A DNA stretch of 21,957 nt from Nemertoderma westbladi (lineage: Eukaryota; Xenacoelomorpha; Nemertodermatida; Nemertodermatidae), in assembly GCA_032718475.1 (NCBI GenBank), contig JAUCBJ010001744.1:1-21957 (forward strand), given 5' to 3'. Under the pieces are notes generated by a model, which saw only the letters and a program-made list of their open reading frames with translations, was not told where the DNA came from and searched no databases. This document shows positions 8,854 to 18,580 of this stretch, piece by piece. Position numbers and translations under genes: made by a program. Position 1 is the first letter of the stretch. Each line of letters opens with the position of its first letter.

Positions 8854-10636
8854 TAATGTCTTGCTCGGCGTCCAGGACTGTGTGGGATTCTGTCAGTTGT
8901 CGACTGGGCACAGGCAGTTTGGTACTGTGCAAAGGGGATTTAGAGTTAGGTTCTTGAAGTACAGGGGTCTCTATCAAGGGAGTGGCTTCACTAACAGGCC
9001 TAATTATTTCGGGCTCATCTACTATAGTAGGGAGTCTTTCTACTCTAATAATTTGGTCTGTAGGTTCTTGATTACTTATGTCTATATTAGCTAGTTGCCT
9101 TCTCACCGCAGGAGGTAAATTAGGTAACTTCTGACAGTGTGGCGCTCTTCTACGTCCGCTTGAACAAGATTTATTACCTCTACCCTCGGGATCTGTCGTA
9201 TTGCCTTCATCAGAGGAGGTAAATCCCTGTCTTCTGGGAGTAGATCGACTCAGTAGTTGCATCTGAGTAGCTGCTCTTTGTTTATTTAAGTAATCTTGTT
9301 TCGCCTGAAGGTTCTCCAACTCTAGTTGGGCTGTCGCCTCAGATGCCCTCCGTTCTGCTTCTGCCACTGTCGCTGCTGTCTTTCTTTTAGATTCTGCCGC
9401 TGCCGCTGCCGCTTTCCTTTCAGCTTCTTCCGCCGCCGCTGCCGCCGCTGTTGCTAACTTTTGGTCTTCTATTTGCCTTTTCTCTATTTGTTCTTCTTGG
9501 TCCATTGCTATGAGGATGCTTTCATCCAATTTAGCCTGCTCCGCAGCTAATATTTCCACATCTAACGAGTCCAACACGAATTTGGCTCCCTCACTATTGG
9601 GGTGAAGTCCAGCTAGCCGTCTTCTGAGCTCTTTGTCACCTATAAATCGTTGATACTCCGACAGATAGATGTCAATAGCATCTTTCTTCTGAGGTTTTTC
9701 GGATATCGCTTCACCTTCCACATGAGAAAAGGTGGCATCTGTTGATTCTCCGTGGGTCATGCGCTCAGTTAGCTGAACTTTACATTGTGTCGTTCCCTGG
9801 ACCTTAACACTCACTCGTTGGAACCAAGTTTTTACAGCCACTTGCAACGACGTGTCTTGGCTTCTCTTCGAGGCCTCCTCAAAGGCTAAAAGGATTAATC
9901 TGATCCGTAAGATATGTTCCCGCACTTGATAAAGCAGCTCTCCCTGCTCTTGAGGTCCTTGACGTTGTTGAAATAAATGTTCTTCTAATCGCTCCAAGGA
10001 GCTGAAGAATCCCTGGACATATCCTGCTGCTGACCTCTTCCATACAGCTGGATCTCGAGTATCCCTTACTATCCCCATTTTGTATAAGTCCTCCCAGGCA
10101 GCTTCCGATAAGTTAAACGGGAGTCCGGGTCCGGGGAAGTTCCATTGCGTCTCTACAATAGACCTTAGTTCCTCCATCGTGTATCCCACATAACTGTCCT
10201 TGGTCGATCGCTTACTTCTCGCCCAATCGATTTGATGTTCTTCCACCGCAATCAATACTCTAGTGAGTACAGCTCCAGGAAGAATTAGAAGTGGATCTGG
10301 ATAAACCACTTCTTCCATCCTTGCTCCGATCTCGGGCCTTAACTCTTCAGTGTCAGAACACCTAGAGTTATTCTGCCGTTGAGAAATAAGTTCTCGGTTT
10401 GGGTGCTGCTGCTGTTTAACAGCTGTCACTTGGTCTCGCCTAACTTGAGCCCTAGTGCCTATAATAGACCTATGGTGCTTTACTAGCCTAGGGTCTGATA
10501 CCACTACTGTAGGGATGACTTTTCTTACAGTAGGAGGGGACTTGGACTTCGGTCTGAGATGTTCTATACTTTGATCTGGGTCACAGATCGTTCTTTCTAG
10601 GAGACTATCTGACAGTGTTTGCTTTGTGTCAGACAT
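8840..10636 (-). CDS. Gag-like / ORF1 protein of the BEL element
   Basis: An intact 598-codon ATG-to-TGA frame is the first frame after the 5' LTR and leader, the position of Gag. The N-terminal 110 residues are polar and basic. Residues about 115-370 look folded and helical, with conserved-looking Trp and Leu positions. Residues about 375-450 are a long Ala/Glu/Lys/Arg-rich segment, very likely coiled coil and possibly used in particle assembly. The last 120 residues are Pro/Ser-rich and disordered. No CCHC zinc knuckle and no clear DUF1759-type capsid block is visible. Either this family lacks them or the C-terminal half of Gag went with the deleted part of pol. The final codons (DIINKL then TGA) come from the junction repeat patch, so the natural C-terminus is probably lost. 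Element membership is firm from position and strand; the product name is inference. Confidence 0.65.
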   Translation of the reverse strand: MSDTKQTLSDSLLERTICDPDQSIEHLRPKSKSPPTVRKVIPTVVVSDPRLVKHHRSIIGTRAQVRRDQVTAVKQQQHPNRELISQRQNNSRCSDTEELRPEIGARMEEVVYPDPLLILPGAVLTRVLIAVEEHQIDWARSKRSTKDSYVGYTMEELRSIVETQWNFPGPGLPFNLSEAAWEDLYKMGIVRDTRDPAVWKRSAAGYVQGFFSSLERLEEHLFQQRQGPQEQGELLYQVREHILRIRLILLAFEEASKRSQDTSLQVAVKTWFQRVSVKVQGTTQCKVQLTERMTHGESTDATFSHVEGEAISEKPQKKDAIDIYLSEYQRFIGDKELRRRLAGLHPNSEGAKFVLDSLDVEILAAEQAKLDESILIAMDQEEQIEKRQIEDQKLATAAAAAAEEAERKAAAAAAESKRKTAATVAEAERRASEATAQLELENLQAKQDYLNKQRAATQMQLLSRSTPRRQGFTSSDEGNTTDPEGRGNKSCSSGRRRAPHCQKLPNLPPAVRRQLANIDISNQEPTDQIIRVERLPTIVDEPEIIRPVSEATPLIETPVLQEPNSKSPLHSTKLPVPSRQLTESHTVLDAEQDIINKL

Positions 10637-12362
10637 GATTTATTTTACAGTTGAATGCCTACTACTATAACGACAGTTAAAGCAAGTCTAGAAGAATCAG
10701 TATCAACTGTAAACCTAGTAGTTAGTTACCAATACCGTTACTCTGTGTAACGTGATATATATAATTAATATTAAAAATACCGGTATACACTTATAGTATA
10801 TATATAAGTATTATTTACAGACTAGGATTAGTCACATAATACCGGTATATAATTTCAGCCTAAATTTATATAAATATAATAAGCTTACCGTAAATACCGG
10901 TAATGTCAAATATTTAATAATAACTGAATTTCTGAATTTTAGGGTTACTTCCCTTGACTTTATTACTGATATTAAGCAGTAGTTCAACTGATATTAAGAC
11001 CTATTTGATTTATGACAGGCCTACTATTTTATAAATCTGATTGAGTTGATTTATAAATATATATATATACCCGTACAGGGGGTTTTGACAATATTTGAAA
11101 TAAATGTTATTATTTCTGTGTAAGGAGTCACTACACGGAAGCTAAACACTCTCAGTGGAGTGCTACTTGTTAGACACTAATACAGATAATTCTACTTTAC
11201 TAAGTTACTTATCCCTACAAATTACTTACAATCAGGTTGAGATTACAATCTCTAAATAAACAGTAAACAAGTTACACGTACAATTTTTAGGGTAATTTTA
11301 CAAGAAATCTACGAACCAGCCTAACAAGGTGTTAGAATTTCTGGTTCTTACAAACTGATAGGAAAATACGGTAGTTGAAACCAATAAAGTAGTAGTAAGT
11401 AAGTTGCGTTGTCCAGATAAGGAAATACCACCGTCTGACGACTGTACTACGTTATGTACCCGGAGTGTCCTTACCTAGAGGTTAATTATTGAAGACAACC
11501 AGAGCTAACGTACCTATTAACCACGTTACAACACAAATATACTGCCTACACACTAAATTACTTTCGGAAAGCACTGTACTCTAAACCCTAAATTAGGTAC
11601 AAATACTTATACAACAAATAACCAGCAGTTAAATATACTTGAACAGCCAAAAGAACCACGGTATCTGCTGGAGTGACCGGAGCACAAAATCACCAGTCTT
11701 TACCTACGCCAAGCAGCCCTGATGTAGTACCGGGGTTAATTTAACTATAACGGTATGTATAACAAGCACAATTACTGTAGGAATAAACTCGCATGAACTC
11801 TGAATAATAAATATTACGCTACCCATACAGACTATTCAAACAAAACACAGACCAAATGCTGGCAGACTACTGTCAAGCCTAAATAAACTACAGTATATGC
11901 AGACTCCAAAATGGTTAGTTAGTAGGGGTTCTAACCAAGTAGTACGACTTAATTCTTTCGGGGGGATTTACCTTACAGCACTGGATGCCCCCACCTTCCT
12001 AACTAGCACTTTATCAGACAGACACTCTACACACACTGCAATCGCCTCAGACCTAACAACAGTTAGACAACAATCCAGCCTACAAATTATTTATACAATC
12101 TGAGCAGGCTTACACGCCTTCTGCTCAATATTACACTTACAGATAAACAAAACTGACAGAAATAAATAAGCTCTAAAAGAAATAAGGGGTGTACAGTCCC
12201 TACTCTCTTAAACAGCCTACTAATATACAATATATCACAATCGAAATAATACTGCTGTACCTGTAAGTACCAGTTCGGGTGTTTAGGCCTACAGTTTACT
12301 GTCTGACCGGTACATTCGACTTTATTGCCTACGGCGCAATAAAGAAACTTAAAAACTATTAA
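10637..12362 (-). other. 5' leader of the BEL element
   Basis: About 1.7 kb of AT-rich DNA between the 5' LTR and the Gag-like ATG has stops in all frames on the coding strand. Directly inside the LTR the element strand reads TTAATAGTTTTTAAGTTTC, with no TGG, so no standard tRNA-CCA primer-binding site is evident. The palindrome TACCGGTA or its core ACCGGTA recurs several times near 10780-10905. An alternating AT stretch lies at 11055-11070. The small plus-strand frame at 11897-12103 is not credible. Confidence 0.5.
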
Positions 12363-13501
12363 TGTTCGCGCTTTTAGACCTTTAGCAGTTTAACCTGCCA
12401 ATTTTAGTTGCCCTCTTGTTTATAAATCGACTTTAGCCTTTTACTAATTACCTAGTGTACTGAAGTTACATCAGCCGAAGCCAGTCCGTGTGCGGCGTAT
12501 GACCCACGGTGTGGGAGACTGGATTCGGATTCATTGGGAGTTATTGCAGTGTAGACCTACTGTATTATTCGATTGATCGCTACTATATAATCTCTGACAA
12601 CTATATTCACTTTCGGGGAAATATTAACAGTACCTTTAGGACGTGGTGCTTTAAGTATAAAAACAGAGTTATGACTTATACTATTCATAACTAGATGGCC
12701 ACAGAGTTTCGTAAATAGCGCATTCTTTAGGAGATGCTTTATTAACCTTCACACGACTTCACACTACTTCACACTACTTTACACTAGTTCGCACTAATAT
12801 GCCCACCGTCACTGAATTTGATCATATATAAGGAGGATAGCAACTGACACACGTAGGGATTATGAAATAGCATTTAATTCACACAAAACCACTATAATTT
12901 AAGTCGCAGTTGCTACCGGTAAACTCTATTCCTCTTACCTCAGTAATCAAGAAGATTGAGGGGTTTATGATTATTTATTGGTATTCTCCAAATATAACAT
13001 CAGTATCCATTAATATAACAACAATTAATACTATAAAACAGAAGTAAATAATGCGGTGATTCAGTAATATGCAGTCAGTTAATGACAAGTGTAAAATGAG
13101 TTGAATTGTTTTGTTAGGTGAGGAAGTTAGGTGAGTTAAGGATAATAGATTTACGTTCTTATAACCAAGGCCATCTGATGTTCCTAGGCCAAAGTCTGAA
13201 ACTTCCGCACAGAAGCACAGAAAATTCTGAGTTGGTTCTGATGCTCAGAAAATAGTAAACAAAGACCGTAATGCATTGCGCGAGTTTCCATAGGTTTCTG
13301 TTAGACATAAAGTGAAAATTGCTCTGATTGGCTGAATAAGACAGAACAAAGAACTTCCACGTCCACAAAGAATCAGCTGACAGATTTCGTCATCTTGGTT
13401 CTAATTCCTTCCCGTCGCGTAGTTGGATAAAATTAGGGCTATTTTAGAGTATTCTGCGCATTGCGTAAAAATGACTTGTTATGTCCACAAAAGCTTTTAC
13501 A
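12363..13501 (-). repeat. 5' LTR (right copy) of the BEL/Pao element
   Basis: This 1,139-bp repeat pairs with 4133-5281 and has the same TGT...ACA ends. It is the 5' LTR because coding runs on the minus strand. The TATA-like sequence at about 12832-12842 and an AATAAA at 12738-12743 (ATTAAA in the other copy) lie in the right order for U3 then R. It has one fewer ~10-bp CTTCACACTA unit than the 3' LTR. Confidence 0.92.
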
Positions 13502-13506
13502 GCGGG
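13502..13506. repeat. Target-site duplication, right copy (GCGGG)
   Basis: Matches GCGGG at 4128-4132 and directly follows the CA end of the right LTR. Confidence 0.85.
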
Positions 13507-14449
13507 GTATTAATTCGCCAAGATGGGATTTGAGTCCAGTTCCCCCCCACCCCCTGTCTCGACTTACGATGGTAGATTTCGGCCAAATTAATTATATTAA
13601 GAAATCAAGTTTTCAGATGATTTGGACAATTAATTAGGCCTACAGCAGCCCTCCCTCCCAGCCAAAAAAATCGATGAAAAAAGGATAGGATGCAGTTCTA
13701 AAAAAGGACAAAAAAAGGATCGGATACGGTTCAAAAAAGGGAAAAACTTAATTGATGTTATCTTTAAAAAAAAAGATAGTAAACATTATATTTCATTAAT
13801 CTTATAATAGGCCTATTAAGAAACGTCACTGTATGTTACTTATTTTCACCTTTTTTGCCTAGTTATCAGAGATGGTTGAGTTCGGCTGATTGATGGTCAT
13901 TGATAGAGGTTTATCAAACGCTTGTAAATATAACTTTAGTTTGAAAGTGATATAAAAACTTTGGTACGGATTTCCAGTCGTGGCTACATTTATATAAATA
14001 ACAAAAATGCTTTTAGACGGAATCAAATTTCAACCATCTCCAGGGGAAAACGGATGCAAATAACAGCCGATTGCGAGCAAAAATTAAACTATAACCCTTG
14101 TTATAAGCTTTTCTTTATTTTTTTGGTTAGAATATACTGCCACTGCAACCTGTTCCTTTCCCTAAATTGAAAATCAACAATGTTAATTCACCAAAGAGTG
14201 TTTTGTGTCAATTATTATATATCCCCCCCCCCCCCCCCCCCTCAGAAAATAAATTTATTAAAGTTCCCTCCACTGCCACATTTTTATTGTAGCTTAGCTT
14301 ATGATATTTATCAAAATAAACATAGGCCTACTCAAAATAAAAATCGGCATTATTATGCCCGTCAATCTCTGTTATAACCTTGTCAATATCATCAGCAAGC
14401 GGAAGTTCATCTTCTGAACCAAAAAAGAGGAAAAAGTGTGTGAAAATGG
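13507..14449. other. Flanking DNA with diverged minisatellite relics and a C19 tract
   Basis: No gene is supported. Around 13676-13745 A-rich units with GGATAGGATGCAGTTCTAAAAA and GGTTCAAAAAAGGG resemble diverged copies of the large array at 14450. A run of 19 C lies at 14223-14241. The open frames at 13961-14170 and 14180-14377 show no domain, and the second crosses the C run. Confidence 0.45.
14223..14241 (+). repeat. Poly-C tract (C19)
   Basis: Uninterrupted run of 19 C on the plus strand. Confidence 0.9.
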
Positions 14450-15568
14450 AGAAAAAAAAAGGAAAAAAGGAAACGTTCTAAAATAAAGGAAAAAAAGGAA
14501 ACGTTCTAAAAAAAGGGAAAAAAGGAAACGTTCTAAAATAAAGGAAAAAAAGGAAACGTTCTAAAATAAAGGAAAAAAAGGAAACGTTCTAAAAAAAGGA
14601 AAAAAAGGAAACGTTCTAAAATAAAGGAAAAAAAGGAAACGTTCTAAAATAAAGGAAAAAACGGAAACGTTCTAAAAAAAGGAAAAAATGGAAACGTTCT
14701 AAAATAAAGGAAAAAAAGGAAACGTTCTAAAAAAAGGAAGAAAAGGAAACGTTCTAAAAAAAAGGAAAAAACGGAAACGTTCTAAAAAAAAAAGGAAAAA
14801 AAGGAAACGTTCTAAAATAAAGGAAAAAAAGGAAACGTTCTAAAATAAAGGAAAAAAAGGAAACGTTCTAAAAAAAGGAAAAAATGGAAACGTTCTAAAA
14901 TAAAGGAAAAAAAGGAAACGTTCTAAAATAAAGGAAAAAAAGGAAACGTTCTAAAATAAAGGAAAAAAAGAAAACGTTCTAAAAAAAGGAAAAAATGGAA
15001 ACGTTCTAAAATAAAGGAAAAAAAGGAAAAAAAGGAAAAAAAGGAAAAAAGGAAACGTTCTAAAAAAAAGGAAGAAAAGGAAACGTTCTAAAATAAAGGA
15101 AAAAAAGGAAACGTTCTAAAAAAAGGAAAAAATGGAAACGTTCTAAAATAAAGGAAAAAAAGGAAAAAAAGGAAAAAAGGAAACGTTCTAAAAAAAGGAA
15201 GAAAAGGAAACGTTCTAAAAAAAAGGAAGAAAAGGAAACGTTCTAAAAAAAGGAAGAAAAGGAAACGTTCTAAAAAAAAGGAAAAAACGGAAACGTTCTA
15301 AAAAAAAAGGAAAAAAAGGAAACGTTCTAAAAAAAGGAAGAAAAGGAAACGTTCTAAAAAAAAAGAAAAAAAGGAAACGTTCTAAAATAAAGGAAAAAAA
15401 GGAAACGTTCTAAAATAAAGGAAAAAAAGGAAACGTTCTAAAAAAAGGAAAAAATGGAAACGTTCTAAAATAAAGGAAAAAAAGGAAAAAAAGGAAAAAA
15501 GGAAACGTTCTAAAAAAAAAGGAAAAAAAGGAAACGTTCTATCTAAAATAAAGGGAAAAAAAGGAAAC
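14450..15568 (+). repeat. Purine-rich minisatellite, ~27-bp unit, about 40 copies
   Basis: Units combine GGAAAAAAAGG, AAACGTTCT and an A-rich spacer that is either AAAATAAA or AAAAAAA. Variants with GGAAGAAAAGG, GGAAAAAATGG and AAAACGG recur in mixed order, and small GGAAAAAA stutters occur near 15020-15050, 15150-15180 and 15475-15500. The plus strand is nearly all purine except for the ACGTTCT core, which contains the palindrome AACGTT in every unit. It ends at GGAAACTCTGGG near 15568. Confidence 0.93.
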
Positions 15569-15910
15569 TCTGGGTAGGCCTGCACAGCACATTAGGAAAA
15601 CACGTTTTTGCGCGATTCCGCCCATCCCTGATCACAGAATTTACACCACTTACTAAATACTTATGTGGAACTTCTTAGAAAAAAAACCACCTAAGAACGT
15701 GTCAATTACTTTTGTGTTTTTTGTAATAATAATTGCTTACGAAGTACTTTACTAAGGAATTAAATATATTTCCTTGATTACCCTCAATGACTGCAACATA
15801 TACAAACACGTTTCCATCAATACCCATCAGTCTCATTGTTACTGTCTCCTCTTTCTGCATCACTACTTGATGCATGTTCGATAAATCGTTTAGTGTGTCG
15901 GGACTACACC
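15569..15910. other. Unannotated flank between minisatellite and inverted-repeat region
   Basis: About 340 bp with no recognised gene or repeat. A minus-strand open frame (15702-16022) runs through the C27 tract as poly-Gly and is not credible. Confidence 0.4.
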
Positions 15911-15930
15911 ATGTCCTGGAATATAGTGTC
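15911..15930 (+). repeat. Outer inverted repeat, left copy
   Basis: ATGTCCTGGAATATAGTGTC is the exact reverse complement of 19570-19589. Weaker similarity continues inward to a C run on this side and to the run next to the satellite on the other. Confidence 0.85.
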
Positions 15931-15950
15931 GTTATATTCAGGTACCTGGA

Positions 15951-15977
15951 CCCCCCCCCCCCCCCCCCCCCCCCCCC
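15951..15977 (+). repeat. Poly-C tract (C27)
   Basis: Uninterrupted run of 27 C on the plus strand, just inside the outer inverted repeat. Confidence 0.9.
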
Positions 15978-16118
15978 AATTTTTCTACAAATCGTAATTA
16001 GATTGCGTGAAATTTGAAACATTGATAGTTTTACCTCCCGACCACTACTGAATTAAACATCCTTATAGAGATTAACCCTATTAGTACCGGGCTATAAAAT
16101 GTTGTACAAATACCGGGA

Positions 16119-16137
16119 GGGGGTCATATTGACCCCC
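16119..16137. repeat. Subterminal hairpin, left end of piggyBac-like element
   Basis: GGGGGTCA and TGACCCCC form a perfect 8-bp stem around TAT. A matching hairpin with a 6-bp GGGTCA/TGACCC stem stands at 17596-17610 near the right end. Confidence 0.75.
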
Positions 16138-16529
16138 CCCCCTCTAAAATCTACAAATATTTACGAAAACGTCTGATTTTTTGTTTGTACGTAGGTATCA
16201 CTTGTCTGGATCCGACCGAAAAAAAAATTTTCGAAAAAATGTACTGGGGTGGTTATATTGCAGCACCAAAATTACAAGTAGTGCACAATTTTCACAAAAT
16301 TTGAAAGTTACATTTTCGGCTAATTATTTTTCAATACACGTTTTTTGGGGTGCAAAATACATTGGAAAATATTTAAAAATGATATGATTACTATAAATGG
16401 CTGTTTAGTCCTCTCTGCGTAGGAAAAAAATGAAAAAAACAAGTAACCAGCACTTTTCAGTTAGAACACAAAATTTTTAATTCACTTATACGATGCTATA
16501 AATTCACATTTTCAGGTTTTCGAGGGCGC

Positions 16530-17400
16530 TGATTCTAATGGAATATATTTCTAATATGCCAGATCATTGCTACTTGTATTTTTCGGCGTAATTTAGCAAA
16601 TTTTGGTGCTAGCACCAAATTTCGTACCCATCACCAAAAAGTACAAGTTTGCGATGTCCAGTGCTGTTTTTATTGATTCCATCGGATTCAGGACCCTCAT
16701 AAACCCGTATAACGCAAGAAACAAGGTGATACTATCTACTTATCAATTTGCATATTTTCCAAAATTTGGTTCTGGCACAACAATTTTCACCCACCGGCGA
16801 AAAATACAAGTTTGAGAACTCTTATGAAATTTTTACTGATTCCATTGAATTCAGAACCATCACAAACCCGTATAACGCAAGAAACAAGGTGACACAATCA
16901 ATTGATATATTTGATGGTTTTCAAAATTTTGTGCTAGCACCACATTTTGCACCCACATCCGAAAAATACAAGTTTGAGATGTCAAATTCGATAATTATAT
17001 TTTCCATTGAATTCAGAACAGCCATAAACCTCTAAAACGCAAGAAATAAATTGTCACAAGCAATTTTATATATTGAATGGATTTTCAAAATTTCGTGCTA
17101 GCACCAAAATTAGCACACAGCACCGAAAAATACAAGTTTGATACGCTTGGTTCAACTCGTATATATTTCATCGAATCTAGAACCTCAAAAAACCCCAATT
17201 GCGTAAAAAACAAGTTTCAAACAATCAATTTACAAAATTGACTTATTTCAAAATTTGGTGCTGGCACCAAAATTTGGCACCCATCGAAAAAAACAAGTTT
17301 AAAATTTCTAAATCAATTTATATGAATTCCATCCAATTTCTAAGACCAAAAAACCGGTGTAAATCAAAAATAGAGATGTTACAATTCATATTTAATGAAA
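16530..17400 (+). repeat. Five ~163-bp tandem units inside the piggyBac-like element
   Basis: A core like GGTGCTAGCACC, followed by GCACCCATCACCGAAAAATACAAGTTTGA-type sequence in pieces, then ATTCCATCGAATTCAGAACC and CCCGTATAACGCAAGAAACAAG, repeats with core centres at about 16610, 16773, 16935, 17098 and 17262, a spacing of 162-164 bp. The first core is an 18-bp perfect palindrome (TTTGGTGCTAGCACCAAA, 16602-16619). Upstream of it the ACTTGTATTTTTCGG block is inverted relative to the units, so the array begins with a wider imperfect palindrome. The partial open frames here (16603-16815, 16748-17035) only reflect the tandem structure. Confidence 0.85.
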
Positions 17401-17587
17401 TGTAATTTTCAAAAAACGTCTCAAAAAAAGTGCCAAAAGTAGGGTTTAAAAATGGTGCTATAACTCGAAAAGTACCGAATATTTTTGAAAACGGTTTTCA
17501 CTACCATGAAGACAATAGATATTTAGGAAAAGTCATAAAATTTCAGATTCCCAACTGCGTATGTTTCAGAATTATAATAAAAAAACC

Positions 17588-17628
17588 ACGGGGGGGGGTC
17601 ATATTGACCCTCCCCGGGTTTAATAGGG
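17588..17628. repeat. Right terminus of the piggyBac-like element
   Basis: A G9 run leads into GGGTCATATTGACCC, CCCCGGG and finally AATAGGG before TTAA. It is the inverted counterpart of 16076-16140. Confidence 0.75.
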
Positions 17629-17865
17629 TTAATAGAGATTTATTGGTACTAGTAGAAAGCTGTCCGTATAAGGATTCCAAATATGAAAATATTTGAATTT
17701 GGTTGAAAAATAGCTGAATTATGGGCATTCAAATGTTGCATGTAATTGCTTCCGCTGCAGTCCATTTATAATTATTGCCTTATACATAATACCAGTAAAC
17801 GTACTTGGGACTTCGCGCAGCACGTTAGTATGAGCTTTTTGCGTAGAGGTACAATTAGTGGACCT

Positions 17866-18150
17866 AATCATTCGCCCCCTAGCGGCAGACAGAGGAATTG
17901 TAAAAGTCTGTCTGTGTGCAGAATTTCTGATGAAGCAATGCTTGTAGCTTACTACTACCAAATTTCAAATGAATCTGATGGTTAGTTCTATAATTAGGCC
18001 TACATCTACTTTTAAGTTTCTGTCAATCCGTCCTCTAGCGGCAGACAAAGGAACTACATAAGTCTGTCTCTCTGTAGAATTTCTAAACTTTTGATAGAAT
18101 ACATGTCTACCAAGTTTGGTTCCATTTCATCAAAGATTGACCGACTCATT
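17866..18150 (+). repeat. Two diverged tandem copies (~160-bp spacing) in the MITE-like element's centre
   Basis: CTAGCGGCAGACAGAGGAA with AGTCTGTCTGTGTGCAGAATTTCT (about 17878-17930) recurs as CTAGCGGCAGACAAAGGAA with AGTCTGTCTCTCTGTAGAATTTCT (about 18035-18090). A further shared CTACCAA and TTTCA stretch follows each. The duplication sits between the two inverted arms. Confidence 0.7.
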
Positions 18151-18553
18151 AAACATTTCTGACAACAACGACGCCAGTCGGGTCCACTAATCATACCCCT
18201 ACGCTAAGGCTCACCTGAACTTACGTGGCTCGCCCCACATGTCTATTCATACAAATTGTTCTTGAACATGGTGTATTAATTAAATATAATAAATGGCCTG
18301 CAGCGGTAGCAAATCCGAATTCGAATGCCCGTTACAGTAGTTCCCAACCAAATTCATATATTTTTACATATTTGAAATCCTTGCACGGCCAGCTTTCCAC
18401 TAGTATCAATACATCTCTATAAGGATGTTTAATAACTGCAGTGCGACGGACGCAATATCAATGGAGACACTTTTTTAATCGTTTGTAGCTAAAGAACGAA
18501 AGCGAAAATAAAAATTCTTGCTTACCGAGCAAGGAGGAGGAGGGAGGTAAAAC

Positions 18554-18580
18554 TACAGTATCTCTGTATAAAATAGTTAT
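18554..18580. other. Junction between MITE-like element and satellite array
   Basis: A TA duplication candidate (18554-18555) followed by about 25 bp of unassigned sequence before the ATATCGAG array starts. Confidence 0.4.

Larger units (their letters stand above)
4133..13501 (-). mobile_element. BEL/Pao-type LTR retrotransposon, internally deleted, minus strand
   Basis: Two direct repeats of about 1.14 kb with TG...CA ends bound a 9,369-bp unit flanked by GCGGG duplications. All element coding is on the minus strand: a Gag-like frame (10636-8840), an integrase remnant with BEL/Pao signatures (8805-7675), then two overlapping frames of unknown function (7056-5360). A short polypurine stretch abuts the LTR at 5282. 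The unit lacks protease, reverse transcriptase and RNase H, which normally fill about 3 kb between Gag and integrase, so it cannot be autonomous. I counted roughly 20 substitutions plus one 10-bp length difference between the LTRs (about 98% identity), so the insertion is fairly recent. Both TSD copies are intact, so the two LTRs were inserted together as one event. Confidence 0.92.
16072..17632. mobile_element. piggyBac-like non-autonomous element with TTAA target sites
   Basis: TTAA at 16072-16075 and 17629-17632 flank inverted ends CCCTATTAGTACCGGG (left) and CCCTATTAAACCCGGGG (right, read inward on the minus strand). After a 29-nt asymmetry on the left, both ends continue with GGGTCA-TAT-TGACCC. 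TTAA duplications and CCC-starting termini are the hallmarks of piggyBac transposons, which excise and insert precisely at TTAA. The 1,553-bp element has no transposase frame. Its interior holds five ~163-bp tandem units. It lies inside the left arm of the element at 16028-18553, so it inserted later. Confidence 0.8.
16028..18553. mobile_element. TA-flanked long-inverted-repeat element (MITE-like), interrupted by a piggyBac-like insertion
   Basis: GTTTTACCTCCC at 16028-16039 and its reverse complement at 18542-18553 are the ends, each bordered by TA (16026-16027 and 18554-18555). ATTAAACATCCTTATAGAGAT just inside the left end reappears inverted at 18412-18432. The arms continue with clear similarity between about 17633-17790 and the reverse complement of about 18271-18411 (shared TACTAGT, GAAAGCTG, GAATTTGGTTG, GGGCATTC, CCGCTGCAG). 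The left arm is split by the TTAA-flanked insertion at 16076-17628. The right arm is about 90 bp longer near its end. Without the insertion the element would be about 970 bp. No transposase is encoded. The TA flanks suggest a Tc1/mariner-type mechanism, but this is inference. Confidence 0.75.

Noticed and set aside
14450-15568. CRISPR-like array of short repeats
   Set aside because: The units are contiguous, with no unique spacers, and the context is eukaryotic.
15382-15585. 67-codon Phe-rich minus-strand frame
   Set aside because: Antisense translation of the purine-rich minisatellite.
17430-17696. 88-codon plus-strand frame
   Set aside because: Crosses the piggyBac-like terminus and its G run into another element, so it cannot be an old gene.
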